A stretch of 64,000 bases of DNA from CAYSZB01 sp964435475 (GCA_964435475.1 CAYSZB010000004.1:1-64000); one strand, 5' to 3'; shown: positions 52,702-61,489, counted from the first letter of the stretch. Notes: generated from the sequence alone by a model not told the origin. Numbers and translations are program-made.

Positions 52702-52773
52702 GTTTAGAGCGCAGGAACCCAAAAAATATCCAAGTATTGTCGTTTTATACACAAATTTAAGAAGGAGAAAGTA

Positions 52774-53943
52774 ATGAAAAGAGTAAGTATTGTATTAGCT
52801 GTACTGCTTGTTGCAACAATGTTGCTCAGCGCATGCGCGCCCAAAGAGAAAGGCGATATCCTGATCGGTAACCTTCAGGATGAGTCTGGCCCTATGGCCG
52901 CTCTCTCCGGCGCAGTGACCCTGGGCGCCACCAAGATGGTTGACGAGATCAACGCTGCTGGTGGCATCAATGGCCGTATGCTTAAACTGGTCACCTATGA
53001 TACTCGCGGTGATGTGAATGAAGCCATCAATGCTCTCAAACGCATGATCGAACAGGATAAGGTCCCAGTAGTTCTAGGGCCACCCGTCTCCAACATCGGT
53101 ATTGCCATTGCTCCGATCAGCCAGGAACTCAAGGTCCCGATCGTGGGCTTGTTCATGGAAGACCGCTGCACCATCCAGGAAAACGGCGAAGTCTGGGATT
53201 ATATGTTCCTCGCCCAGAACTCTGCTGCCCGCCAGGCACAGTCTATTGCTGCTTATGCATTGAACGAATTAGGCATCAAGAAATTTGCCATCCTCTACAA
53301 CTCGGCTAACTCCTATTCTGTCGGTCTGGCTGGCCCATTTGAGGCCGCTGTTCTGGCTGCTGGTGGCGAAATCACTGCCAAGGAAACCTATGTTGGAACT
53401 GACAAGGACTTCCGTGCCCAATTAACCAAGATCAAGGCAACTGAGCCCGAAGCCCTGTACTTCCCATCATATCCTCCAGAGATCCCATTGATCCTGACCC
53501 AGTCTTATGAACTCGGGCTGGATGTGACCATGCTGAGCAGCAACTCGGTGCCCCCAACCGGTTTTGCACCCTCAACTGATCCAGCTGCAACCACCAAAAC
53601 CTTCTATCCCTACGGCATCAATGCCGGGGATCCAGAATTGGTTGATTGGGCTGCAGCCTACTCAGCTAAGTTCGATGATAAGAAGCCGCTTGCACAGTCA
53701 TTTAGTGGCGCAGATGCCTTCGGCATCATTGTTGAGGCTATTAAAGCTTGTGGTAATGATGTCACCTCTACCTGCATCTATGAAAAACTGAATGCCATGG
53801 ATGAATACGAGGGCTTGCAGGGAACCTTCAAGATCGCTGCAGATACCCATCAACCGGTAGGATTGCCTATGGCAATCTTCACCATCAAAGATGGCTCTCC
53901 GCTCTTCTTAAAATGGTATACCCCTGAGGGCGAAGTTAAGTAG
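52774..53943 (+). CDS. Branched-chain amino acid-type ABC substrate-binding lipoprotein
   Basis: A 389-residue type I periplasmic-fold binding protein of the LivK/Leu-Ile-Val group. The lipoprotein signal is MKRVSIVLAVLLVATMLLSAC, with lipidated Cys21. The mature part begins KGDILIGNLQDESGPMAAL and has VTLGATKMVDEINAAGGING, GPPVSNIGIAIAPISQE, YNSANSYSVGLAGPFEAAVL and DKDFRAQLTKIKATEPEALY. Binding proteins of this group also take up aromatic acids, which fits the preceding catabolic genes better than amino acids do. The start follows AAGAAGGAGAAAGTA. A strong hairpin follows the stop and the permease genes begin 78 bp after it. Confidence 0.92.
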   Translation: MKRVSIVLAVLLVATMLLSACAPKEKGDILIGNLQDESGPMAALSGAVTLGATKMVDEINAAGGINGRMLKLVTYDTRGDVNEAINALKRMIEQDKVPVVLGPPVSNIGIAIAPISQELKVPIVGLFMEDRCTIQENGEVWDYMFLAQNSAARQAQSIAAYALNELGIKKFAILYNSANSYSVGLAGPFEAAVLAAGGEITAKETYVGTDKDFRAQLTKIKATEPEALYFPSYPPEIPLILTQSYELGLDVTMLSSNSVPPTGFAPSTDPAATTKTFYPYGINAGDPELVDWAAAYSAKFDDKKPLAQSFSGADAFGIIVEAIKACGNDVTSTCIYEKLNAMDEYEGLQGTFKIAADTHQPVGLPMAIFTIKDGSPLFLKWYTPEGEVK

Positions 53944-53970
53944 TAGTAGATTTACTGATATAGTACGAAT

Positions 53971-54003
53971 ATTGGGGCTCAAATCTTGGGTTTGAGCCCC
54001 AAT
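53971..54003 (+). terminator. Intercistronic hairpin between binding protein and permease
   Basis: ATTGGGGCTCAAA and its exact complement form a 13-bp stem with a 7-nt loop. No T tract follows, so it is more likely to protect the binding-protein mRNA or to stop only part of transcription than to end it. The permease start is 19 bp further on. Confidence 0.7.
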
Positions 54004-54021
54004 TATGAACGAGGAGTGCGT

Positions 54022-54909
54022 ATGGACAGTAATGTCATTCTTCAACAGATAATTAATGGCTTATCGCTTGGCGCAATTTATGCATTGATTGCAGTCGGTT
54101 TTGCAATCATTGTCAATGTGCTCAAGTTCTCCAACTTTGCCCATGGTGGTGTTTTGGGCATCAGCGCATATGCAGGTTACATTGTTGCCAACCAATTTAA
54201 CCTGACCTTGATCCCTGTGATCCTGGTGGGCATGGCAACTGGCGCTTTGGTCGCTGTCCTGGTGGAGTTTGTTGCTTTCCGCTGGATTCGCCTTCAAAAA
54301 GGTCAATTGGTGTATTTTTTCGTAACATCTGTAACCATGTTAATGCTCCTGGAACAGATCCTGATTATCCGCTTTGGCGCATTCTTTGATACATATCCTT
54401 ATGATCTGATCAAGGTGAAAACCATAAAGATTGGCGAACTGACAATTTCAGTAACTTATTTGATCTCATTGGTAGCTACCATAATTGCATTTGGCGTGTT
54501 GATTTATGTGTTGAAGAAGACCAAGATAGGTATTGCCATCCGCGCAGCCTCCAATGACATGATCGCCACAAGCCTGATGGGTATCAATACGAATATGGTC
54601 ATTATTGCTGCATTCATTGTCTCTGGCATGTTGGGCGGTCTTTCTGGTGTTCTGTACGGTATTTCGACCTCACTGGCACCGCAAATTGGCCAGGTTGTGG
54701 TCAAAGGTTTTATTGCCTCCCTTTTGGGAGGGCTGGGCAGCCTTACGGGTGTGGCAGTGGCTGCTGTAGTGCTCGGTGTGCTTGAGGTCTTCCTGATAGC
54801 CACCATTGGATCTGGTTTATCCCCCGTGGTGATCTTCTTGTTGATGATCACATTCTTATTGGTGCGTCCACAGGGATTTGCTGGTGTCAGTTTTGCCGAT
54901 AAAGCCTGA
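54022..54909 (+). CDS. livH: Branched-chain amino acid-type ABC permease (LivH-like)
   Basis: A 295-residue inner membrane permease with about eight hydrophobic spans. It has INGLSLGAIYALIAVGFAII, where the LivH family shows the same pattern, FSNFAHGGVLGISAYAGYI and the cytoplasmic coupling segment GIAIRAASNDMIATSLMGIN. The ATG at 54022 is chosen because GAGGAG lies 6-11 bp upstream; the longer frame would start within the hairpin. It forms the channel with the LivM-like protein encoded 21 bp downstream. Cargo is inferred to be that of the binding protein at 52774. Confidence 0.93.
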   Translation: MDSNVILQQIINGLSLGAIYALIAVGFAIIVNVLKFSNFAHGGVLGISAYAGYIVANQFNLTLIPVILVGMATGALVAVLVEFVAFRWIRLQKGQLVYFFVTSVTMLMLLEQILIIRFGAFFDTYPYDLIKVKTIKIGELTISVTYLISLVATIIAFGVLIYVLKKTKIGIAIRAASNDMIATSLMGINTNMVIIAAFIVSGMLGGLSGVLYGISTSLAPQIGQVVVKGFIASLLGGLGSLTGVAVAAVVLGVLEVFLIATIGSGLSPVVIFLLMITFLLVRPQGFAGVSFADKA

Positions 54910-54930
54910 GCCTGGGAGGAGGATTATTCT

Positions 54931-55794
54931 ATGGGTTTCTACCTCACTTTAGCTATCAATATTGCAGTTTTCTCGATCGCAGTGCTGGGAACATTCATGT
55001 TGACCGGCATGAACGGTTTGTTTTCTTTAGGACAGGCAGCATTTATGGGGCTGGGTGCCTATATCTCAGCCATCCTGGTGGTAAATTACCACCTTCCTTT
55101 TGCTCTGGCGGTTCTCATCAGTATTCTGACTTGCGCCTTCCTGGCTTTCCTGGTCGGTTCAGCTACATTAAGGATCCGGCAGGACTTTTTTGCCCTGGCT
55201 ACATTTGGTTTTGGCCAGGCTGTGACCGCATTTATGACAGAATATGTCTCGGTGACTGGCGGTGCAATGGGATTTTCCAATATTCCCAACTTTACAACCC
55301 CAGCACTGGCCTTTATCTCCCTGGCGGTGGCGATCTTCATTGTTTGGAGTATCCGGCGATCTCACTATGGTCGGGATAGCCTGGCTATTCGCAGTAATGA
55401 ACTGGCAGCCAAGGTTGAAGGGATCAATGTCCTGAAACACAAGGTGATCATTTTCATCATTGCAGCAGCTTTTGCGGCGTATGCCGGTGCATTGATGGCC
55501 TTCCATACGCGTTATGTCGAACCCAACATGTATGGCTGGATCACCTCTGTTACCTGGATCATCATTGTGTACTTTGGCGGCAGGGACAGCCTTACTGGAA
55601 CGATCATTGGTGCCATCATCCTCTATTTAGCTCCGGAAATATTGCGTTTTACAACAGCATGGCGCATCCTGATCTATTGTGTCATTATCCTTCTCATTAT
55701 CAATATCCGTCCCCGGGGATTGTTTGGAACCTGGGAGCTCTCGTTCAAACCTCTACTTAAATTGTTCAGATCTAAGAAACAGGAGGTGAACTGA
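54931..55794 (+). CDS. livM: Branched-chain amino acid-type ABC permease (LivM-like)
   Basis: A 287-residue permease, partner of LivH. It has FMLTGMNGLFSLGQAAFMGLG and SYGRDSLAIRSNELAAKVEG-like coupling residues (HYGRDSLAIRSNELAAKVEG), with YFGGRDSLTGTIIGAIIL and the C-terminal IINIRPRGLFGTWELS. About ten membrane spans are expected. It follows livH by 21 bp with GGGAGGAGG as ribosome site. Its TGA stop overlaps the first base of the next ATG, giving tight coupling to the ATPase gene. Confidence 0.93.
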   Translation: MGFYLTLAINIAVFSIAVLGTFMLTGMNGLFSLGQAAFMGLGAYISAILVVNYHLPFALAVLISILTCAFLAFLVGSATLRIRQDFFALATFGFGQAVTAFMTEYVSVTGGAMGFSNIPNFTTPALAFISLAVAIFIVWSIRRSHYGRDSLAIRSNELAAKVEGINVLKHKVIIFIIAAAFAAYAGALMAFHTRYVEPNMYGWITSVTWIIIVYFGGRDSLTGTIIGAIILYLAPEILRFTTAWRILIYCVIILLIINIRPRGLFGTWELSFKPLLKLFRSKKQEVN

Positions 55795-56576
55795 TGGATC
55801 GCCCTGTTGTTTTGAGTATAAACAATCTCACCAAAATGTTTGGTGGGCTTTGTGCGGTAAATGATTTTTCAGGCTCACTAAAAGAGAACCAGATCATAGG
55901 GATCATTGGTCCAAATGGTGCTGGAAAGACAACCATCCTGAACACGGTTTCAGGAGTCTATCCACCAACCCAAGGTCAGATCATTTTCAAAGGCACTGAT
56001 ATCTCCAAATTTCAACCTCACAAGATCAACCACATGGGCATCGCCCGCACTTTCCAGAATATCCGCCTGTTCCAGGATATGACTGTCCTGGAGACGATCA
56101 TGACAGCTTATTCCTGGCGATCTCCTTATAGCATTTTTGAATCGATGTTTTCTTTTCCGCGCGTGGCACGATACGAAAAGGAGATCAAAGAGAAGAGCAT
56201 GCACTTCCTTGAGAAAGTGAACCTGGTTGAATGCGCAGAAGTCAACGCCCAATCTTTGCCTTATGGCATGCAGCGGCGTGTTGAAATTGCCCGCGCCCTG
56301 GCCAGTGAACCTTTGGTTTTACTTCTCGATGAACCGGGCGCTGGACTCAACCAGACAGAAGTCCATGACCTGGTTGAATTGATTAAAGGTCTGCATAAGG
56401 AGTTAGGGCTTTCGATCATCCTGATCGATCACCGCATGGATGTCATTATGAACCTCTGTGAATGGATATATGTACAGGATTTTGGCAAGTGCATAGCCCA
56501 GGGCACTCCTGAGGAAATTCAGAAAAATCCCATTGTGATCAAAGCATACCTTGGAGAGGAGATCAACAATGCTTGA
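55794..56576 (+). CDS. livG: Branched-chain amino acid-type ABC ATPase (LivG-like)
   Basis: A 260-residue ATP-binding subunit. Walker A is GPNGAGKTTILN, Q-loop is around ARTFQNIRLFQDM, the signature appears as SLPYGMQRRVEIARAL, Walker B is VLLLDEPGAGLN and the H-loop is ILIDHRMDV. The signature SLPYGMQRR is the LivG variant of LSGGQ. It powers transport together with LivF, whose start codon lies 8 bp before the LivG stop. Nothing is missing or unusual. Confidence 0.95.
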   Translation: MDRPVVLSINNLTKMFGGLCAVNDFSGSLKENQIIGIIGPNGAGKTTILNTVSGVYPPTQGQIIFKGTDISKFQPHKINHMGIARTFQNIRLFQDMTVLETIMTAYSWRSPYSIFESMFSFPRVARYEKEIKEKSMHFLEKVNLVECAEVNAQSLPYGMQRRVEIARALASEPLVLLLDEPGAGLNQTEVHDLVELIKGLHKELGLSIILIDHRMDVIMNLCEWIYVQDFGKCIAQGTPEEIQKNPIVIKAYLGEEINNA

Positions 56577-57096
56577 AATTATCAACCTCTGTTCAGGTTA
56601 CAACAAGATCGAGGTGCTGCACGATATCAATATTTCTGTTCCAGAAGGAAAGATCATTTCTGTGATCGGAAGGAATGGTGCTGGAAAATCAACCTTGTTG
56701 AACACCATTTCCGGTATTGTAAAGATAAGATCGGGCAGTATCCTTCTGGATGGGCAGAAGGTACCGACTGCACCGCACAAGGTGGTCGCTACAGGGATCA
56801 TCCAGGTGCCAGAAGGTCGACGTATCTTTCCATCACTTTCTGTGAACGAAAATCTGATCATGGGTGGTTTCCTAACCTCTTCTGCAGATATTGCCGTGCG
56901 CAGGGAAGAGGTTTTNNNNNNNNNNNNNNNNNNNNNNNNNNNNNNNNNNNNNNNNNNNNNNNNNNNNNNNNNNNNNNNNNNNNNNNNNNNNNNNNNNNNN
57001 NNNNNNNNNNNNNNNGTCATTGAAGGAACTGGCAGTGAATTGATCCGGGATTCGAGGGTTAAGGCAGCTTACCTGGGCGCAACGGTCAAGAATTAA
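56569..57096 (+). CDS. livF: Branched-chain amino acid-type ABC ATPase (LivF-like), broken by an assembly gap
   Basis: The gene starts at ATG 56569, overlapping livG. Walker A GRNGAGKSTLLN and the region GIIQVPEGRRIFPSLSVNENL are present. The 100 N then fall where the rest of the signature, Walker B and H-loop should be, and after them only VIEGTGSELIRDSRVKAAYLG remains. A normal LivF has about 235 residues and the visible parts give about 142, so around 280 bp are probably missing; 100 N is a standard placeholder. The frame is continuous across the gap as written, but this is coincidence or scaffold convention. It is not evidence of a pseudogene. Confidence 0.88.
   Translation: MLEIINLCSGYNKIEVLHDINISVPEGKIISVIGRNGAGKSTLLNTISGIVKIRSGSILLDGQKVPTAPHKVVATGIIQVPEGRRIFPSLSVNENLIMGGFLTSSADIAVRREEVXXXXXXXXXXXXXXXXXXXXXXXXXXXXXXXXXXVIEGTGSELIRDSRVKAAYLGATVKN
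56916..57015. other. Assembly gap of 100 N
   Basis: Exactly 100 undetermined bases, the usual size for an unknown scaffold gap. It lies inside livF and removes its signature and Walker B region. Gene order across it is supported by the LivF fragments on both sides, so the join is probably correct. Confidence 0.95.
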
Positions 57097-57108
57097 CGGA
57101 AGTGCCTT

Positions 57109-58026
57109 GTGAAGCACTGGAGCGAGATCTGTACCCTCAGCCTGGTTCATTTCATGGCTTTTCCTGAACTGCAAAAAGGTGAGGGAAATTTTCTATCAAC
57201 AATTCATCAGCTCGCGCAGAGAGGCTTTTATGGTGCCCTGGAATTGGGCATGATCAACGATGCCAGCGAACGGGCGGCGGTTGCCCAGGCTGTCCAGGAA
57301 TATGGCTTTCATGTCGGATTTGGTGCCCAGCCCATTATCCTGGGACAGAATTTAAACCTCAATGACCTTGACCCGCATTTGCGGGAAACTGCTGTTAAAA
57401 CCCTAGGATATTATATTGACATGGCAGCGGAATTAGGCGCTGAAAGTTTTGTCATCCTGTCTGGCAAGGACCCGGGGGATGAACTACGCCAGCAGGCATA
57501 TCAGGCTTGCTCAGACTCGATCATCGCTCTCGGCAAATATGCTGAACAATATGGTATGCGCATAGTATTGGAGACGTTTGATAGGGCGGTGGATAAGAAA
57601 GCCCTGGTTGGTCCTTCAGATGAGGCTGCGGGTTTTGCAGACAAGATCAAACTGGATTATCCACGCTTTGGTTTGTTATACGACATGGGTCATATGCCGC
57701 TGTTGGAAGAGCAACCTTACCCCGCTTTAAGCCTGCTGCATGACCATCTGGCAGAGGTCCACCTGGGAAATTGCGTCAAGACACCCGGATCCCCGGTTTT
57801 CGGGGACAAACACCCCCGTTTTGGTTATTCTGGTGGAGTCAATGACACCCAGGAACTGGTTATTTTTATAAAAGCGCTGTTTGAAAGTGGTTATCTTGAT
57901 GAAAATTCACCCAACGGGGAACTTCCCTGGTTGGGGTTTGAAGTTCGGCCGCACCAGGGGGAAACCAGCCAGCAGATCCTGGATAATATCCAGGCAACAT
58001 GGAAGGATGCCTGGGTACAACTCTAG
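57109..58026 (+). CDS. TIM-barrel sugar-phosphate isomerase/epimerase-like protein
   Basis: A 305-residue protein of the xylose-isomerase-like TIM-barrel superfamily (AP_endonuc_2). It has GFYGALELGMINDASER, a long middle barrel with AELGAESFVILSGKDPGD and YAEQYGMRIVLETFDRAVD, then LLYDMGHMPLLEE and LAEVHLGNCV, where Glu, Asp and His residues form a metal site. It begins with GTG at 57109, 12 bp after the livF stop, so it belongs to the same transcription unit. Members isomerise or epimerise sugars, inositols or their keto forms. I cannot name the substrate; a link with the next gene, the transketolase-like enzyme, is likely. Confidence 0.78.
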   Translation: MKHWSEICTLSLVHFMAFPELQKGEGNFLSTIHQLAQRGFYGALELGMINDASERAAVAQAVQEYGFHVGFGAQPIILGQNLNLNDLDPHLRETAVKTLGYYIDMAAELGAESFVILSGKDPGDELRQQAYQACSDSIIALGKYAEQYGMRIVLETFDRAVDKKALVGPSDEAAGFADKIKLDYPRFGLLYDMGHMPLLEEQPYPALSLLHDHLAEVHLGNCVKTPGSPVFGDKHPRFGYSGGVNDTQELVIFIKALFESGYLDENSPNGELPWLGFEVRPHQGETSQQILDNIQATWKDAWVQL

Positions 58027-58049
58027 AACTCACATTGATTGGAGAAAAA

Positions 58050-60416
58050 ATGGATCGAAACAACCCAATTATCGAGAAAAAATTGGCGGAGCTAAGTGAG
58101 AATTTAAAATACTGGGAAAAGACAAAAGATCTCATTGATCAATTGATCGATGTCATTCTGAATTACCGTCAGAGTGGGCATCCAGGCGGTTCCCGTTCTA
58201 AAGTCCATGCCTTATTAGCTACATTGTTAAGTGGTGTAATGCGTTGGGACATCCGCCAACCTGAAAAACGCTTCGCTGACCGCTTTGTCCTGGTTGGGGG
58301 TCATACAATACCCCTGGTCTACTGCACATTGGCAGTCCTAAATGAAGCGCTGCGAATTAAATATGAACAGACTGGCGAGTCACGTTATGCCAACCCCAAT
58401 CCGCCTGAGCGTATCCTTTACTGGGAAGATCTGCTGAAATTCCGTGAACGGGGTGGGCTTTCCGGGCATGCTGAGATGCAGGGCAAAACACTGTTCCTGA
58501 AGTTCAACACCGGTCCTTCAGGGCATGGTGCGCCAGCTGCCGCCGGCGAAGCCCTGGCGTTGAAACGCGCAGGAGCTGAAGGGGTCAAGGTGTTTGCCTT
58601 CGATGGTGAAGGCGGCTTCACGCCAGGCGGTGCCCAGGAAACCTTGAATTCAGCATACGGCCTGGAACTGGACAATCTGTATTTTGTTTTGGATTGGAAC
58701 GACTTTGGTATTGACAGTCATTCGGTTGGTTCGGTGGTTTTTGGAAATCCAAAATTGTGGTTCGAAAGTCATGGCTGGCAGGCTTTTGGCACTGAAGATG
58801 GAAGTAAATGGGAACCGGTGCTTGCGACAGTATTAAACGCAGTTCATGCTGATAACCCGACCCACAGCCCGATCGGACTTTGGTTCAAGACACGCAAAGG
58901 CAGGGGCTATCTCAAATACGATTATGCCTCACATGGTGCTCCACACGCCATGAACAGTCCATTGTTCTGGCAGACCAAGCAGGAATTTGTGGAAAAATAC
59001 GGGGCCAGGTTTGTTAATTTTAATGGGGCTGCTCCCAGTGAGCCTGGTGCCATAAAAGACGAATTCTTTGCTAATCTCAGGGCAGTGATCGAAGTTCTCC
59101 ACCAGGATCAGGCATTGATTGACTACCTGGCTGACACCCTGGTAAGCATCGGGGATAGTGTGCCCCAGGAAATTCCAGGATTCAAGCTTGGAAAGGAGGG
59201 CAATCCCTTCTCTGATGAACGCTTGTATGATTATCAGCATTACCCGCAGGATCTGTTCGTAAAACCGGGTGAGAAAGCAGCCAACCGGGCTGGCCTGGCC
59301 AAATGGGGGGCCTGGGCTAACGCTTTCGGCGCCAGGGAATATGGCCGGCCATTGTTCCTGGTGGCTTCGGCTGACCTGGCAGAGTCCACGAATCTAAGCG
59401 GTTTCGGCGCTGGATATGGCGATTTTGAAGGGTATGGCTGGTACCGCCGCTCAGGTACAGCTGAAGGTGTGATCCTGCCCCAGGAGATCACGGAGTTTGC
59501 CAATTCCGGCATCATCAGCGGCCTGGCCACGGTCAACTTTTCGCCCACTCCCGAAACAGACTTCGATGGTTTTTGGGGTGCCTGCTCCACATACGGTTCT
59601 TTCTCATACCTCAAGTATGGCATGTTCCGCCTTCTAAGTCAGTTGAGCCAGGATAGCGAATTGAAGATCGGTAAGGTTATCTGGATCGCCGGTCATTCCG
59701 GGCCGGAAACGGCGGATGACAGCCGCACGCACTTTGGCATTTTCTCGCCCGGTGTCACCCAGTTGTTTCCCAAAGGTAAGATCATCAACCTTTACCCCTG
59801 GGAACATAACGAGGTGCCTGTCCTTTTGGGTGCGGCTCTGAAGACAGATGTGCCGATCATTGCCCTGCATCTGACCCGGCCGCCGATCGAAATTCCTGAC
59901 CGCCAGGCTTTGGGCATGGAATCGCACTTTGAAGCAGCCAGGGGAGCGTACATTGTCCGTAATTACAAACCTGGACTGCCCCAAGTAGGGGCGATCATTG
60001 TCCAGGGTACCAGTGCCATGGCCTCAGTTGTCAAGATATTACCGCTACTTGATATGAGAAAGCTTAACGTCAAGATCATCTACGCTACAAGCCCGCAGTT
60101 GTTTGCCATGCAACCCGAAGAGTACCAGCGCCGGGTGATCAGCAGGGCTGATGAGCTCAATTCGACAGTCATCACCACCCAGGCGCGCATGCTCATGCAG
60201 GACTGGATCTTTACCAAAATATCAGAAGAATACGCCCTGTCCTCTGATTGGGATGATCGTTGGCGCACAGGTGGACGCCTGGAAGATGTGATCGATGAAG
60301 CTCATCTGACACCGGAATGGATCCTAAAAGGTATCGAACGTTTTGCAACGGACCGGGAATTGCGCCTGGATAAGGTCCAGCAGGCTTTGAATGAAGCCAG
60401 GGATGCGTGGAAGTAG
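58050..60416 (+). CDS. Transketolase-like thiamine diphosphate enzyme, atypical
   Basis: A 788-residue three-domain transketolase-type enzyme. The ATG at 58050 follows GGAG by 5 bp, and the longer open frame overlaps the previous gene. It has RQSGHPGGSRSKVHALLATL where transketolase has GHPG, GGHTIPLVYC, TGPSGHGAPAAAGEALALK and the ThDP motif FAFDGEGGFTPGGAQETLNS ending in DWND. The pyrimidine domain has ASADLAESTNL and IAGHSGPETADDSRTHFGIF. It is longer than ordinary transketolase (about 660) and its substrate loops differ, so ribose-5-phosphate activity should not be assumed. A strong terminator follows. Phosphoketolase was considered and does not fit. Confidence 0.75.
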   Translation: MDRNNPIIEKKLAELSENLKYWEKTKDLIDQLIDVILNYRQSGHPGGSRSKVHALLATLLSGVMRWDIRQPEKRFADRFVLVGGHTIPLVYCTLAVLNEALRIKYEQTGESRYANPNPPERILYWEDLLKFRERGGLSGHAEMQGKTLFLKFNTGPSGHGAPAAAGEALALKRAGAEGVKVFAFDGEGGFTPGGAQETLNSAYGLELDNLYFVLDWNDFGIDSHSVGSVVFGNPKLWFESHGWQAFGTEDGSKWEPVLATVLNAVHADNPTHSPIGLWFKTRKGRGYLKYDYASHGAPHAMNSPLFWQTKQEFVEKYGARFVNFNGAAPSEPGAIKDEFFANLRAVIEVLHQDQALIDYLADTLVSIGDSVPQEIPGFKLGKEGNPFSDERLYDYQHYPQDLFVKPGEKAANRAGLAKWGAWANAFGAREYGRPLFLVASADLAESTNLSGFGAGYGDFEGYGWYRRSGTAEGVILPQEITEFANSGIISGLATVNFSPTPETDFDGFWGACSTYGSFSYLKYGMFRLLSQLSQDSELKIGKVIWIAGHSGPETADDSRTHFGIFSPGVTQLFPKGKIINLYPWEHNEVPVLLGAALKTDVPIIALHLTRPPIEIPDRQALGMESHFEAARGAYIVRNYKPGLPQVGAIIVQGTSAMASVVKILPLLDMRKLNVKIIYATSPQLFAMQPEEYQRRVISRADELNSTVITTQARMLMQDWIFTKISEEYALSSDWDDRWRTGGRLEDVIDEAHLTPEWILKGIERFATDRELRLDKVQQALNEARDAWK

Positions 60417-60454
60417 TCCGCTCAGCAATTTTTAGCATAAAGTTGGAGTAAATT

Positions 60455-60484
60455 AACGGCCACTCTTGATTAAGGGTGGCCGTT
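60455..60484. terminator. Bidirectional terminator between transketolase-like and LysR genes
   Basis: AACGGCCACTCTT and AAGGGTGGCCGTT form a 13-bp stem with a GATT loop and one G-U wobble. TGCTTT follows on the + strand, and an A-rich flank is seen on the other side. It separates the convergent genes ending at 60416 and 60523. Confidence 0.75.
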
Positions 60485-60522
60485 TGCTTTGGCAAGGTTG
60501 CTTTAAGAGCGCATCCCCTGCC

Positions 60523-61410
60523 TCAGGACAAATTTGATGTACTGCGTTTTATAAACTCGAGAAATGTGTCAGCGACCGCTGTGCGTTTTCGGTTTTTGCG
60601 GGATACCAGGACAATATTGCATTCAATGGAATCCTCCAGAGCAATTGATGTGACTTCCGGTGTGTTGTGATAATCAACGATCCTTACCGGGGTTAATGCA
60701 ATCCCAATATTGGCTCCTACCACGCTGAACACACTCATCTTCTGGTGACTAGAATAGAAGATGGTGGGTTCATAACCAGCCTTGTGACATTCATCGATGA
60801 TCAACCTGTGCAGCCCTGTGACCTGATCAAAGACAATAAAGTTCTGATCCTTCAGCTCTTTGATTGATATGGATTGCCTGGACGCCAGGGGATTGTCCCT
60901 GGATATGACCACACGGAATGTATCCTTTATCACCAGTATTGCATCGTACTTCTCATAATCCAGGTAATTCTGGCGGGTGAAGGCGAGCTCAAAGCGGTGA
61001 TCTTCAAGCGCTGGAATGATATTCATACCATCCAGTTCCTCTACCGCAATATTTATGTGCGGGTATTGCTGGCGAAAATTGGAAATCAACCTTGTTATGC
61101 CATACTCTGTGACCACCGGTATGGTACCGATAGCCAGTGTTTCGCCTTCAAATTTGAATTCCTTAAGGTCGTCAAGCATTGACTTGTAGGTGTCATTCAT
61201 GAGTCTTGCATGCACCAGGAAGCTTTCTCCCGCTTTGGTCAATTTGACAGTGCGCTTGCTGCGATCGAACAGGGTGATACCCAATTCATCCTCCAGGGCG
61301 ATGATCCTTTTTGACAATGTCGATTGGGAGACATAATGATAATCTGACGCGGCAATAAAGCTGCCCTTCTCGACTATAGAAAGAAGATATTGCACCTGGC
61401 GTAGATCCAT
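60523..61410 (-). CDS. LysR-family transcriptional regulator
   Basis: A 295-residue regulator. The N-terminal winged helix is MDLRQVQYLLSIVEKGSF with ASDYHYVSQSTLSKRIIALE and ELGITLFDRSKRTVKLTKAG, typical of LysR. The effector domain from residue 90 has LAIGTIPVVTEYGITRLI and FELAFTRQNYLDY. It is divergent from the sugar binding-protein gene at 61544, with 133 bp between them, which is the classic LysR arrangement for controlling the adjacent operon. A perfect palindrome lies 14-32 bp upstream of its start. Its ligand is unknown. Confidence 0.93.
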   Translation of the reverse strand: MDLRQVQYLLSIVEKGSFIAASDYHYVSQSTLSKRIIALEDELGITLFDRSKRTVKLTKAGESFLVHARLMNDTYKSMLDDLKEFKFEGETLAIGTIPVVTEYGITRLISNFRQQYPHINIAVEELDGMNIIPALEDHRFELAFTRQNYLDYEKYDAILVIKDTFRVVISRDNPLASRQSISIKELKDQNFIVFDQVTGLHRLIIDECHKAGYEPTIFYSSHQKMSVFSVVGANIGIALTPVRIVDYHNTPEVTSIALEDSIECNIVLVSRKNRKRTAVADTFLEFIKRSTSNLS

Positions 61411-61423
61411 GAAAATCCTTAAC

Positions 61424-61442
61424 CTATTCCATTTAGGAATAG
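61424..61442. promoter_or_regulatory. Candidate LysR operator
   Basis: CTATTCC-ATTTA-GGAATAG is a perfect 7-bp inverted repeat with a 5-bp centre. A - strand TATAAT (61448-61443) lies directly beside it, so the site covers the expected LysR transcription start. This fits autoregulation, although typical LysR boxes are T-N11-A and usually lie further upstream. Confidence 0.5.
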
Positions 61443-61483
61443 ATTATAACACTAATTGAATTGTATGCGTTACACATTATCAC

Positions 61484-61489
61484 TATAAT
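61484..61489 (+). promoter_or_regulatory. Candidate -10 box of the sugar ABC operon
   Basis: TATAAT lies 55 bp upstream of the binding-protein start. The hexamer 17 bp before it is TTGTAT, a poor -35 with only three matches, so the promoter probably depends on an activator. Confidence 0.45.

Noticed and set aside
56551..57096. livF as a pseudogene
   Set aside because: The missing middle coincides with an N run; both visible ends are intact and in frame.
58050..60416. Phosphoketolase
   Set aside because: The length is similar, but the phosphoketolase landmarks are absent and the N-terminal GHPGG and GPSGHG motifs follow the transketolase pattern.
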